Assembly (NCBI RefSeq): GCF_031432425.1
Contig: NZ_JAVKPH010000012.1
Coordinates: 1 to 64,000 of the forward strand
Direction: 5' to 3'
DNA length: 64,000 nt
From: Ruixingdingia sedimenti
GTDB lineage: Bacteria; Pseudomonadota; Alphaproteobacteria; Rhodobacterales; Rhodobacteraceae
Position numbers and translations under genes: made by a program. The notes under the pieces were generated by a model that saw only the letters and a list, made by a program, of their open reading frames with translations, did not search any database and was not told where the DNA came from. Below are positions 16,206 to 24,874 of the stretch, one piece after another. Positions within the stretch are counted from its first letter, which is position 1. Each line of letters starts with the position of its first letter.

Positions 16206-17891
16206 CTATTCCGAGGCGATCGCGTAGGCGTCGCTTGCCGCCGGCCGTTCGATGCGTTTCGACACGAAGCCGCCGCCATATCCGCCCCAGCCCGGCAGGA
16301 AGGCCGAAAAGAACTGCGTGTCGCCGCCGGTGATCAGCAACTGGATGTCGTCGATCGAGGCGAACAGCGGCAGGCGGGTATCGTCGCTGGCCTTTTCTGC
16401 GTCGATGCGCAGATGTTCCACGCTGTTTTCACCGTAATAGATCTGCGACACATCGGTATACGGGCCTTTCAGCACGCCGGCATCCTTCAGCCGCCGGGGC
16501 GTCAGGCTGGCATGTTCGTGGATATAGCGGCGAATGTCGTCGCGGCTGTAACCCGCTTCGGCCAGCGTCCGCGCCGGTTTCATCGACAGCGCGAACAGCG
16601 CCTGCCCGCCCGCATGGAACATCGGCACGGTGGAGGTGGCGAAACCTTCGGCAAGCTGCGCCAGAATACGCTCTGCGCTGCCGTTCGTGACCGCCGGATA
16701 GGGCCCGGGGCATTTGAACACGGTGACGATGTTTTCATCCGGCCCGAAACCGCGGTCGGCGTTGATGGAACCGAGCGGATTGCGGCTGCGGTCCTCGGCG
16801 ACGCAGGCGGCGTATTTCTGCGGCCCGCCCAGGGGGTCCATGTCATTCACCGTCGCATCCGTGCCGCCGATATTGCGGGCGATCAGCCGGATGGCGCGGC
16901 CGATGGCGCCATTGGCGCGGCCAGAGCCGCCGAAAGCGCAATTGGAGGTATTGAAATCCAGCTCGTCCACGATCGGCCCGCTGACGATGACCAGCGGCGC
17001 GCCGGGATTGGTGGTGCACAAAACGCCGTGGAAATTGAATTCCGGCTCCAGCATCGCCTCCAGTGCCGTGATCACGACCGGCACATATTCGGGCCGGCAG
17101 CCCGCCATCGCGCATTGGACGGCCACCTGTTCCACCGTGGCGATGCCGTAGGTGGGCGGGATGAGGCCGATGATGTCCTCGGGATCGCGGCCGAGGTGAT
17201 CCAGAATCGCCTGCACCGATTTCTCGGTCGGGATGGCGACGGGCAGGCCGTCGCTCCAGCGGTTCTGTTCGACCAGATCTTCCCATTCCTCGGCTTCGCG
17301 GATTTCGACCACGCGGCTGCGCGCGGCCTTCGCCTTTTCGGCCCCGCCCGCGGCGCGGCTGTTGTCGGTCAGGGCCGCGATGATCCGGGGCCAGTTTTCC
17401 TCCACCGTCTGTTCGACATCGTGCTGGATGCTGCCGGTGACGGGCGCCTTTTCGACCAGCAGGAACAGGTCGGGCAGGCCCAGGTTGCGGGCATGCGCGC
17501 GGGCCGCCTTTTCAAAGCGGTCCTGAACGATCGTGACCGAGGGCTTGCCAAGCGCCTCCAGTTCCACCCCGTCGAGGATGGAGCCCGCGGTGCAGGACCC
17601 GCAGAGCCCCTCGCCATTGATCACGACATCGACCTTGTTGACGAAGGACCGCATCATTTCATCGGGAACACGTTGGGAAATGCTGGGTTTCTTTTGCCAG
17701 ACGGTATCCGCGACGCCGCATTCCGCCTTCAGCTTCCGCTCGATCACCGCCATCGCGGGATACATCCGGTTGCCGTTCTGATCGCCCCAGCCATCCAGAA
17801 ACCCGACGCGCAGGCCCTTCAGGGATGCCGGCCGGGGCGCAAAGCCGCCGGACAGATGTTGTTTGGTGATTTCCGGCAATCTGACTTTCAT
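16206..17891 (-). CDS. UGSC-family protein, cysteine form (CGSC)
   Basis: A 561-residue protein of the UGSC (seleno)protein family, first known from selenoproteins with a Sec-Gly-Ser-Cys motif. Here residues 97-100 read CGSC in INGEGLCGSCTAGSILDG, and the first codon is TGC, so it is the cysteine form of the redox motif. Other conserved-looking stretches are GLIPPTYGIATVEQVA, LCTTNPGAPLVIVSGP, NTSNCAFGGSGRANGAIGR and GGTDATVNDMDPLGGPQKYA. No signal peptide or membrane segment is evident, so it is probably cytoplasmic. GGAGGAACCCC precedes the ATG. It is downstream of a five-gene Liv-type ABC transporter on the same strand after a 220-base gap, suggesting that it acts on the imported compound. 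The reaction is unknown; a thiol/redox or dehalogenase-like role would be a guess. Confidence 0.78.
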   Translation of the reverse strand: MKVRLPEITKQHLSGGFAPRPASLKGLRVGFLDGWGDQNGNRMYPAMAVIERKLKAECGVADTVWQKKPSISQRVPDEMMRSFVNKVDVVINGEGLCGSCTAGSILDGVELEALGKPSVTIVQDRFEKAARAHARNLGLPDLFLLVEKAPVTGSIQHDVEQTVEENWPRIIAALTDNSRAAGGAEKAKAARSRVVEIREAEEWEDLVEQNRWSDGLPVAIPTEKSVQAILDHLGRDPEDIIGLIPPTYGIATVEQVAVQCAMAGCRPEYVPVVITALEAMLEPEFNFHGVLCTTNPGAPLVIVSGPIVDELDFNTSNCAFGGSGRANGAIGRAIRLIARNIGGTDATVNDMDPLGGPQKYAACVAEDRSRNPLGSINADRGFGPDENIVTVFKCPGPYPAVTNGSAERILAQLAEGFATSTVPMFHAGGQALFALSMKPARTLAEAGYSRDDIRRYIHEHASLTPRRLKDAGVLKGPYTDVSQIYYGENSVEHLRIDAEKASDDTRLPLFASIDDIQLLITGGDTQFFSAFLPGWGGYGGGFVSKRIERPAASDAYAIASE

Positions 17892-18111
17892 GGGGTTCCT
17901 CCTTCAGATCCAATGATTCTTGCGAATGTCCGCATGTTTCCGGCGCCCGAATTTCCGATGAATGGCGGGTCTTCATATCCGGCAGGGGATCGGGCCGGAT
18001 TTCCTGAATGCGGATCCGATCCCCTGTTTTTACCAATCCGGCAATGGCCTGCACAACGTACCGGAAACCTATGCCCCCGACAGGAACCGGGCCGGTCCCG
18101 CCCGGGGCCGC

Positions 18112-18831
18112 CTATACGGCGGCGCCCAGATAGACCTCGCGCACGAGGTCGTTTTCCCGCAGGTCCGCGGTCGCGCCGCTGGTCACGCAGCGCCCCGATT
18201 CGAAGACATAGCCGCGCTGCGCGACCTCCAGCGCCATGTTGGCGTTCTGTTCAACCAGCAGGATCGTCGTGCCCGCCTCGGCCAGTTCGCGGATGGTGCG
18301 GAAGATCTGCGCCACGATCAGCGGCGCCACGCCGAACGAGGGTTCATCGAGGATCAGCAGCTTCGGCCGGCTCATCAGCCCGCGCGCGATGACCAGTTGC
18401 TGCTGTTCGCCCCCGCTCAGCGTGCTGGCGGTCTGCGACCGGCGTTCGGCCAGCACCGGGAAAAGGCGCATCATCCGGTCCATCTCTGCGGCGATGTCGA
18501 TCTCGCGCCGGCGGACATAACCGCCGAGCATCAGGTTTTCCTCGACCGTCATGGTGGGCAGCACGCCGCGCCCCTCGGGGACCAGCGCGATGCCCGCCTC
18601 CACCCGGCGGGGCGGCGGGGCGGCGGTGATGTCCTGCCCGGCAAAGCGGATGCGGCCCGCGCCCGGCCTGATCAAGCCGGTGATGGCTTTGATCAGCGTG
18701 GATTTGCCCGCCCCGTTCGGGCCGATCAGGCAGACCGTTTCGCCCTGCCGCACCTCCATGCCGACCTCATGGATCACTTCCGAGCGGCCATAGCCGCAGC
18801 TGACGTTTTCCACCTGCAACAGCGCGGTCAT
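18112..18831 (-). CDS. LivF-like ABC transporter ATPase (branched-chain amino acid type)
   Basis: Second cytoplasmic ATPase of a HAAT/Liv-type importer, 239 residues. It carries Walker A GPNGAGKST near residue 40, VPEGRGVLPTMTVEENL (a LivF hallmark), signature LSGGEQQQ, and Walker B LLILDEPSFGVAP. Start at 18831 overlaps the LivG-like stop by ATGA. The binding protein, both permeases and both ATPases are all present in one minus-strand operon, so the transporter is complete. The substrate is unknown; this family moves branched-chain amino acids, urea, amides and aromatic acids among others. Confidence 0.92.
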   Translation of the reverse strand: MTALLQVENVSCGYGRSEVIHEVGMEVRQGETVCLIGPNGAGKSTLIKAITGLIRPGAGRIRFAGQDITAAPPPRRVEAGIALVPEGRGVLPTMTVEENLMLGGYVRRREIDIAAEMDRMMRLFPVLAERRSQTASTLSGGEQQQLVIARGLMSRPKLLILDEPSFGVAPLIVAQIFRTIRELAEAGTTILLVEQNANMALEVAQRGYVFESGRCVTSGATADLRENDLVREVYLGAAV

Positions 18832-19640
18832 GCCCCGGCCTCCTCATGGCTGGTCCCCAGATAGGCCTCGCGGACCTGACTGTCGGCCTGCACCTCGGCC
18901 GGGGTGCCGTCGGCCAGCAGGCGGCCGAAGTTCAGCACCCGGACGCGGCTGGCGATGGACATGACAAAGCTCATGTCATGCTCGACCACCACCAGATGGC
19001 AGTCCAGATCCCCGGCCAGACGGGCCAGCAGGTCGCGCAGCCGGGCCTTTTCCGCCGTGTTCAGGCCGGCCGCCGGTTCGTCCAGCAGCAGGACCGCGGG
19101 TTCGGAACTGATCGCCCGCGCGATCTCGACCATGCGGCGTTCCCACAGCGTCAGTTGCGAGGGCAGCCGGCGCCGCGACGCGGCGGGCAGGCCCACGCGG
19201 TCCAGCGCGGCAAGCGTGCGGTCGCGGCCCTGCCCGCCCTCGAACCAGCCGGGCGCGAACCGCCCCTGCGCCCGCGCGGCCCGGCCGGTGACGGACCGCG
19301 CGGCGATGGCCACGTTCTGTTCGGCGGTCAGATGCGCGAAAAGCCGCACCCCCTGAAAGGTGCGCGAGATGCCGCGGCGGAAGATGTGGTCCTGCCGCCG
19401 GCCCGTCATGTCCTGACCGTCGATCATGAGCCGCCCGCCGGTCGGCGCGACGACGCCGGTCAGCACGTTGAACAGCGTCGTCTTGCCCGCGCCGTTCGGG
19501 CCGATGATCGCCTCTATCCCCCGGCCCGCGTGGATGCCGAGCGACACATCCGACAGCGCCCTGACGCCGCCGAAGACCACCGACAGGTTTTCCAGCGCCA
19601 GCGCATGGGCCTGACCGTCGTGCAGATGGGTATGGGTCAT
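18828..19640 (-). CDS. LivG-like ABC transporter ATPase (branched-chain amino acid type)
   Basis: First cytoplasmic ATPase of the Liv-type importer, 270 residues. Walker A GPNGAGKTTLFN, the LivG-type GISRTFQGVRLFAHLT, Walker B VLLLDEPAAGLN and VVVEHDMSFVMS are present. The ABC signature is degenerate: where LSxGxxR is expected the protein has LTLWERRMVEIARAI, that is LTLWERR, so the usual SGG is lost. This is odd for a functional ATPase but LivG-type proteins tolerate some change. I chose the ATG at 19640 because GGGAGG is 5 bases before it; a GTG at 19643 is an alternative. Both overlap the LivM-like stop. Confidence 0.88.
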   Translation of the reverse strand: MTHTHLHDGQAHALALENLSVVFGGVRALSDVSLGIHAGRGIEAIIGPNGAGKTTLFNVLTGVVAPTGGRLMIDGQDMTGRRQDHIFRRGISRTFQGVRLFAHLTAEQNVAIAARSVTGRAARAQGRFAPGWFEGGQGRDRTLAALDRVGLPAASRRRLPSQLTLWERRMVEIARAISSEPAVLLLDEPAAGLNTAEKARLRDLLARLAGDLDCHLVVVEHDMSFVMSIASRVRVLNFGRLLADGTPAEVQADSQVREAYLGTSHEEAGA

Positions 19641-20524
19641 CACGGCCTCCCGGTGTCGGTGGCGTCGCGCCTGTGCGCGTCGCGGGAACGGAACAGGCCC
19701 TTGGCCCGTTCGATGGTGCCATCGGTGATCAGCCCGCCCGGGCGCAGGACCAGCAGCAGGATGGTCGCGGCGGCGGTCAAGAGCAGCCGGTATTCGCCAA
19801 GGCCGCGGAACAGTTCGGGGATGATGCCCAGGATCCAGGTGCCCAGGATCGCGCCATAGAAACGGTCCAGCCCGCCAAAGACGATCGGCAGCATGATCGC
19901 CACCAGCAGCAGAAAGCCGAAGTCGTCCGGCCGGATGAACAGCACGTAATGGGCATAAAGCCCCCCCGCCATCCCGCCGAGGCCGCCGCCGATGGCAAAG
20001 ATCACCAGCTTGGTCGCCAGAAGCGGCACGCCCAGTTGCGGCACGATGAACGCGTCATCGCGGATCGCGGTGCGCAGATGGCCCAGGCGGCTGCGGTCCA
20101 GCGCCCAGAAGCCCAGGATCACGATGGCCAGCACCACCGCCACCCCGGTCAGCGTGGTGTGGTGCCGGATGCCCACGAAGCCCAGTGTGCCGCCCACCCG
20201 GTCGCTGTTGTTCAGGATGATGCGCAGCGATTCCGCAAAGCTGAGCGCGAAAATCGCATAGGTGAAGCCCGACAGGCGCACCCGTGCGGCAAGGATATCG
20301 ACGACCAGCGCGGCAGCGGCGGCGGCGATGGTGCCCGCGGCGATGGCCAGCGGAAAGGCCAGGCCGAAATCGCGGGTCAGGATCGCGCTTGCATAGGCGC
20401 CGATGGCCATATAGCCGGCGATGCCCACATCCAGCTGTTTCATCGACAGCGGCAGGTAATGGCCCAGTGCGGCGATGGTCATGATGCACTGGATGGTCAG
20501 GAAAGCCTCGAATGCGGAACCCAT
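19640..20524 (-). CDS. LivM-like ABC transporter permease
   Basis: Second membrane subunit of the Liv-type importer, 294 residues with about nine hydrophobic helices. The GYMAIGAYASAIL and RPDDFGFLLLVAIMLPIVFGGLD stretches are typical of LivM (the latter replaces the usual SxxLSIxxLxMVVLGGxG). The start at 20524 lies 2 bases beyond the LivH-like stop and gives a normal N-terminus; a longer frame overlaps the upstream gene. It belongs to the same operon as the flanking permease and ATPase genes. Confidence 0.9.
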   Translation of the reverse strand: MGSAFEAFLTIQCIMTIAALGHYLPLSMKQLDVGIAGYMAIGAYASAILTRDFGLAFPLAIAAGTIAAAAAALVVDILAARVRLSGFTYAIFALSFAESLRIILNNSDRVGGTLGFVGIRHHTTLTGVAVVLAIVILGFWALDRSRLGHLRTAIRDDAFIVPQLGVPLLATKLVIFAIGGGLGGMAGGLYAHYVLFIRPDDFGFLLLVAIMLPIVFGGLDRFYGAILGTWILGIIPELFRGLGEYRLLLTAAATILLLVLRPGGLITDGTIERAKGLFRSRDAHRRDATDTGRP

Positions 20525-20526
20525 GG

Positions 20527-21417
20527 TCAGACCCTCTGCGCGACCTTGCGCCCCAGCAGGCCCTGCGGCCACACCATGAGGATCGCGATCATGACAAGGA
20601 AGGCGAACAGATCGCGGTAGGACGGATCGAGATAACCGACCGCGAACGCCTCGATGAAGCCCAGAAGAAAGCCGCCGATCACCGCACCCGGAATGCTGCC
20701 CATGCCGGCGAACAGCGCGATGGCCAGCGCCTTGAACTGCAACGGCGCGGCGAAATGCGGGTCGATGGCGGTCACCGACATGGCGATCAGCACGCCCCCC
20801 GCCCCCGCCAGCATCGAGGCCAGCGCGACCGTGCTGGCCGAGACGACATTGACCCGCACCCCCAGAAGGGCCGCGATGTCCTCTGAATCCGCGACGGCGC
20901 GGATGGCGCGGCCCGCCCAGGTGCGCCGGACGATCCAGGTCAGCACCAGGACCAGCACCACCGCCATCACCACGATCAGCGCCTGCGACAGTGTGAAATA
21001 GGGCGTCGTGCCGAAAACGTTCAGCCGGATCACGGTCGAACCGAAGGTGTCGGGGTAGGAAATCGGCTGCCCGCGCTCGACCGTCAGGCGCAGCAGTTCC
21101 TCGATGATGATCGCGGCGGAAATCGTCGTGACCATCGGGATCAGGTGGTCCTGCCCGCGCACCGGGCGGATGGCCACGAATTCTACGATCAGGCCGAGCA
21201 CGCCCCCCGTCACGATCCCCAGCCCCAAGGCGACCACGACGCTGCCCGTCATCGACAGCGCCAGATAGCCGGCATAGGCGCTGGCGGCCAGAACCGCCGC
21301 ATGGGCCAGATAGACGACGCGGAGCACGCCGAAGATCAGCGTGAAGCCGACCGCGACAAGGGTATAGCTGCTGCCGATCGCCAGCGCATTGATCAGTATC
21401 TGCGGAAGTCCTTGCAT
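20527..21417 (-). CDS. LivH-like ABC transporter permease
   Basis: First membrane subunit of the Liv-type importer, 296 residues, with about eight hydrophobic segments. The start MQGLPQILINALAIGSSYTL and the loop RRTWAGRAIRAVADSEDIAALLG (the permease loop contacting the ATPase) are typical of LivH. It is separated by 118 bases from the binding-protein gene; a strong hairpin lies in that gap. Confidence 0.92.
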   Translation of the reverse strand: MQGLPQILINALAIGSSYTLVAVGFTLIFGVLRVVYLAHAAVLAASAYAGYLALSMTGSVVVALGLGIVTGGVLGLIVEFVAIRPVRGQDHLIPMVTTISAAIIIEELLRLTVERGQPISYPDTFGSTVIRLNVFGTTPYFTLSQALIVVMAVVLVLVLTWIVRRTWAGRAIRAVADSEDIAALLGVRVNVVSASTVALASMLAGAGGVLIAMSVTAIDPHFAAPLQFKALAIALFAGMGSIPGAVIGGFLLGFIEAFAVGYLDPSYRDLFAFLVMIAILMVWPQGLLGRKVAQRV

Positions 21418-21478
21418 GCCTTTGCTTTCACCGTCTGGCCCGCGGCGCCCATCGGCGCCCGGCGGCAGGGTTGACCTG

Positions 21479-21510
21479 TCCGCCCGGCCGGTCGTCGCCG
21501 GCCGGACGGA
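21479..21510 (-). promoter_or_regulatory. Stem-loop between binding-protein and LivH genes
   Basis: CCGGCCGG (21484-21491), a 6-base loop and CCGGCCGG (21498-21505) form a perfect 8-bp stem that extends by four more pairs (TCCG/CGGA) past one mismatch. There is no U-run on the minus strand, so it is more likely an mRNA-stabilising or attenuating hairpin that keeps the binding-protein message in excess over the permease message. Confidence 0.55.
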
Positions 21511-21535
21511 AGATGCGATCCGTCACCCGGCGGGG

Positions 21536-22672
21536 TCACTCGTTGACGGGTTTCCAGGTGCCGTTGTCATAGACCAGCAGCATCGGCACCTTGGTCATGA
21601 AGCCCTGTTCGGACATCGCGAAGATGCCGCCCAGCCCCTGCCAGTCGCGGGTCTGCGCCAGCGTGTCGATGAAGGCCTGGCGTTCCTCGGCACGTTTCGC
21701 GGGATCGCCCGCGATACCCGCCTTTTCCACCGTGTCCTTGGTCAGCATCAGCAGGTCATAGGTCAGCGTCGAGACGATCGAGGGCATGCGGCCCGCGCGT
21801 TCCCTGAAGGCGGCGACGAATTCCTGCGTCGCGGGATCGGTCGAGGCGCCGGGGTCGGATTGGGTGAAGCGGTAGACGTTGTTCAGCACCTCGGGCGGCA
21901 GCGCACCGACGGTCGCGTTGTAGGCCGACTGGGTAAGCATGCGGGTGGTGCCGATCTGCGACTTGTGCAGTTCCTTCAGCAGCCCCGCCGCCGCGCGGTC
22001 CAGCACCGAGATGACGATCAGGTCCGGGTTGCCGGATGCGGTGCGCGTCACCGCGGGGCCGAAATCCACATCGTTGCTGGAAACCGAGATCTCATCGACC
22101 GCCGCACCGGCATCCGCCAGCGCCTTGGCGGCCTGCACCCCGTAGCTGTTCGCGGCCGGGTCGGATTTCTCGACCAGCACCACCGCCCTGGCGGGGTTCA
22201 CGACCTTGACCATCTCCTGCACCGCGGCGGGCGTCAGGATGTTCGAGGGCGTCAGCATCGCAAAGGTCCAGGGCCGGTTGTCGGCCGTCAAACCCTCTGC
22301 CCCCGCGGCGGCGGCCAGCGCCGGGCAACCCATGCCGTTGGCGACCGGAAAGGCCACCCGTGCCTCGTTCGACAGCGCCGGGCCCAGCACCACCAGCGAT
22401 TCCGCGCAGGCCTGCCGGATGAGGGTTGCGACCTGCGCCGGGTTGCTCTGGGTATCCATCAGCTTCAGCTGCACGGGCCGGCCGGCGATCCCGCCCGAGG
22501 CGTTGATCTTTTCCTGCGCCATCTCGAAGCCGAGCTTCAGTTCCTCGCTGTAACCCGCGGCATTGCCGGTCAGCGACATCATGGTGGCGAACTGCCACGG
22601 CTCCTCTGCATGGGCCGCCCCGGCGATCAGGGCCGCTGCCGCAAATCCGGCAAGTCCGGTCAGTCGTTTCAT
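21536..22672 (-). CDS. Liv-type periplasmic substrate-binding protein
   Basis: Periplasmic binding protein (peripla_BP_6 / LivJK family), 378 residues, first gene of the transporter operon. A signal peptide runs MKRLTGLAGFAAAALIAGAAHA. Then follow MMSLTGNAAGYSEELKLGFEMA and the lobe sequences usual for this family (INASGGIAGRPVQLKLMDTQSNP). The ATG at 22672 has GGGGGGAGA ahead of it; an in-frame ATG at 22702 would spoil the signal peptide. The binding pocket cannot be read, so the ligand is open. A LysR gene lies divergently upstream. Confidence 0.9.
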   Translation of the reverse strand: MKRLTGLAGFAAAALIAGAAHAEEPWQFATMMSLTGNAAGYSEELKLGFEMAQEKINASGGIAGRPVQLKLMDTQSNPAQVATLIRQACAESLVVLGPALSNEARVAFPVANGMGCPALAAAAGAEGLTADNRPWTFAMLTPSNILTPAAVQEMVKVVNPARAVVLVEKSDPAANSYGVQAAKALADAGAAVDEISVSSNDVDFGPAVTRTASGNPDLIVISVLDRAAAGLLKELHKSQIGTTRMLTQSAYNATVGALPPEVLNNVYRFTQSDPGASTDPATQEFVAAFRERAGRMPSIVSTLTYDLLMLTKDTVEKAGIAGDPAKRAEERQAFIDTLAQTRDWQGLGGIFAMSEQGFMTKVPMLLVYDNGTWKPVNE

Positions 22673-23289
22673 GTGATCTCCCCCCGATTGTTGTGGTTTC
22701 ATTCGACTGGCAACAGTTCCACGATCCCGGAAACCGCATCCCCGGGGCCGCGCGAACTGGATTTCGGCTGTGCCGCCGCCCGTGCCCTGGGGTCACGGCG
22801 ACGGGATATGCGTTCAGGTCCTGCGCTTCATTCTCATCGGCCCCTCCCGACCTGTCCGACGACATTCCTGCCGGCATGACTGCCCGGCCGGACCGGCCAA
22901 AGGCGTCCCGGTCCCGGCTGCCGGCAGGACGCGGCAACCGCACATGATCTGGTATTCCGCCACCCGCGCAACCGGCGATCACGGCCCCCGGCGTCCTCTT
23001 CGCCGCTGGCCGCATGGCGGGGGCCCGCCGCCCCCGTTTTCCGCCGCCGCGCCCATTGCCCGCGCATGGATCGCGGCAATGGCGTGACTTTCCTCCCGCT
23101 CCTGCCCGGCAGTCTGTGTTTGGCGGCCCGGGCTGTCAATTGGAACAGACCTATCGGATTCCTATGCGACTCATAGGTTCTGCTCACAGGCGGCATGGGC
23201 CCGGTTTTCTTGCATTACGCCCCGGCGGTGCCAAAAAGGACCGGCGCCGCCGCGCGCGGGCCCGCGACCTGCGGGCCGGGGGGAAACCG
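22673..23289. other. 617-base divergent control region between Liv-type operon and LysR gene
   Basis: I see no gene here. The region must hold the promoters of the transporter operon (minus) and the LysR gene (plus). The clearest signal is the dyad at 23161-23177. The middle is G+C-rich without obvious structure. Confidence 0.6.
23161..23177. promoter_or_regulatory. LysR-type operator dyad CCTATG-N5-CATAGG
   Basis: A perfect 6-bp inverted repeat with a 5-base spacer; the inner TATGCGACTCATA fits the T-N11-A rule of LysR boxes. A second half-site-like CCTATC lies 11 bases to the left, and the wider CAGACCTAT...ATAGGTTCTG also pairs. It is 112 bases upstream of the LysR start codon, where autoregulatory sites usually lie. 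Confidence 0.6.
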
Positions 23290-24289
23290 ATGCTGCTTGC
23301 GAACCTCAGGACCCTGAAGATCGACCTGCGCCAGCTTGGCTATTTCACCGCCATCGCCGAATGCGGCAGCATCACCAAGGCGGCGGCGCTGATGGGCATC
23401 GCCCAGCCCTCGCTGTCAGAGGCGGTGGCGCGGCTGGAACGCGAACTGGACGTGGCCCTTGTCGTGCGGACCGGCCGGGGCATCGTGCTGACCGATGCGG
23501 GCGCGGCGCTGGCAGAACACGGGCAGAGCATCCTCGCCGCCGTCGATGCCGCCATGTTCGACGTGCGCCAGCGCGGGCAGAACCTGCGCGGGCGGATCGC
23601 GCTCGGCCTGCCGGCGATCATCACCAGCCTTCTGGGTGTGCCCGTGGCCGAAACCGTCGCGCACCAGAACCCCGACATCAAGCTGCGCATCAACGAGGGC
23701 ACCTCGCTGGTGATCCTCGACTGGCTGGCGCAGCGGCGCATCGACCTTGCCGTCAGCTACGAGGGCTATGATTTCGGCGGCATGGACGTGCAGCCCTTCA
23801 TGGCGGAAGACCTGTACCTGCTTGCCGCGCCGGACGACTGGCCGGGCGGCGCCGACGAAAACGGCATCGCCCGCCGCCCGGTCCGGTTCGAGGAACTGGC
23901 GGACCTGCCCCTGATCCTGCCCAACCGCCCCAACGGGCTGCGCAACCTGCTGGATCAGGCCGCACGGTCGCGCAAGATCGAACTGGACAGTTCGATCGAA
24001 TTCGACGCGCTGCACAACCTCGTCTCGATGGTGATGCGCGAGCTATTACACCATCCTGTCCCATGCCGCCGTGGTGCCCGATGTACAGAGCGGCAAGATC
24101 ATCCTCGTCCCCATCGTCGCGCCCCGCGTCTGCCATCGCTCCTTCGTCGTGCGGCGCAGCGGCGTGCCGGTTTCCCCCTCCAGCCAGCTGGTGGAAAGCC
24201 TGCTGGTCAGCATCGGCACCGAGATGATCGCACGCTACGGCCTTTGCGCAAGGATGGAACATCCGGCGGCGCTGGCCGCCCGATCCTGA
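23290..24289 (+). pseudogene. LysR-family regulator with a frameshift near 24043
   Basis: Transcription factor probably controlling the divergent Liv-type operon. The N-terminus has the LysR winged helix (LRQLGYFTAIAECGSITKAAALMGIAQPSLSEAV...), and the effector domain runs well to NLVSMVMRE. After position about 24043 the frame changes: the expected C-terminal part YYTILSHAAVVPDVQSGK continues in the +1 frame to a stop at 24289. One extra base (for example the C in GAGCTATTAC) explains it. The uncorrected frame reads on to 24333 with an unrelated, Arg-rich tail. Restored, the protein would have about 332 residues, normal for the family and close to Nac/CysB-like members. Either a real recent mutation or a base-calling error. 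Confidence 0.82.
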
Positions 24290-24302
24290 CCGCGGTCAGG
24301 AT
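24283..24302. terminator. Palindrome over two convergent stop codons
   Basis: ATCCTGACC-GC-GGTCAGGAT is perfectly symmetrical and contains the stop codon of the LysR frame (24287-24289) and of the AhpD-like gene (24296-24298). As RNA it could form a 7-bp stem with a 6-base loop on either strand. No clear U-run follows, so a weak bidirectional terminator is a guess. Confidence 0.4.
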
Positions 24303-24850
24303 TCCAGCGGACGCGCGGCCAGTTCGGCGGTGATGTTGGCGTCGATCGGGGTGTCGTAGGTCATCAGGATGAAGCCCAGCACCGAATAGAACCCCACCGT
24401 CGCCAGCAGGTCGAACACCGCCTTGCGGCCGAAGGCTTCGGCCAGTTCGGCTTCCAGCGCGGGCGGCAGGCGGCGGAGGTCGAACAGCGCATCGACCGCG
24501 CGGACCAGCAGGCCATCCTGCCCATCCGGCATGCCGCGCACGGCGGCGATGCGCGCGTCGCCCATCCCCAATGCCCGCGAGCGGCTGACATGGTGGCTCC
24601 ATTCATAGTCGGATCCCATCCGGTGCGCCGCGCGCAGGATGACGATTTCCAGCAGGTCGTCGGCCAGCGCGCTTTCCTTGACGATATGCTGGCGCAGCGG
24701 CGCCCAGGCGTTCAGCAGCGCGGGATTGTGCGCCATCACGCGATAGACGTTCAGCGCCCCGGCAAAGCCGGATTGCAGCGCGGCGGCCTCGGCCGGCCAG
24801 TCGGCGGCGGAAAGGGGCGGACAGACGGTGGCACGGGGGGATGCGGTCAT
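24296..24850 (-). CDS. AhpD-like / carboxymuconolactone decarboxylase family protein
   Basis: A 184-residue all-helical protein of the CMD/AhpD superfamily. The core EIVILRAAHRMGSDYEWSHH matches the family, with the conserved Glu, Tyr-Glu-Trp and His-His, but the CxxC redox pair of true AhpD is missing (SDYEW in place of the first Cys). This form is common in carboxymuconolactone-decarboxylase-like proteins of unknown substrate. It is the last gene of the peptide-transporter operon, 24 bases after the nitrilase-like gene. A lyase or peroxidase-like function cannot be decided. Confidence 0.8.
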   Translation of the reverse strand: MTASPRATVCPPLSAADWPAEAAALQSGFAGALNVYRVMAHNPALLNAWAPLRQHIVKESALADDLLEIVILRAAHRMGSDYEWSHHVSRSRALGMGDARIAAVRGMPDGQDGLLVRAVDALFDLRRLPPALEAELAEAFGRKAVFDLLATVGFYSVLGFILMTYDTPIDANITAELAARPLES

Positions 24851-24874
24851 GGCGTTCCTCGGCTGGTCGCCCTC

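Noticed and set aside
15986..16333. Plus-strand open frame of 115 codons in the gap before the UGSC gene
   Set aside because: It runs through the terminator hairpin and into the antisense of the UGSC gene, with no recognisable domain.
17595..17603. Selenocysteine codon in the UGSC gene
   Set aside because: The codon at the Sec position is TGC, not TGA, so this is the cysteine form and no SECIS search is needed.
24296..24850. True AhpD peroxidase partner
   Set aside because: The CxxC needed for AhpD redox activity is absent, so only the broader superfamily is claimed.
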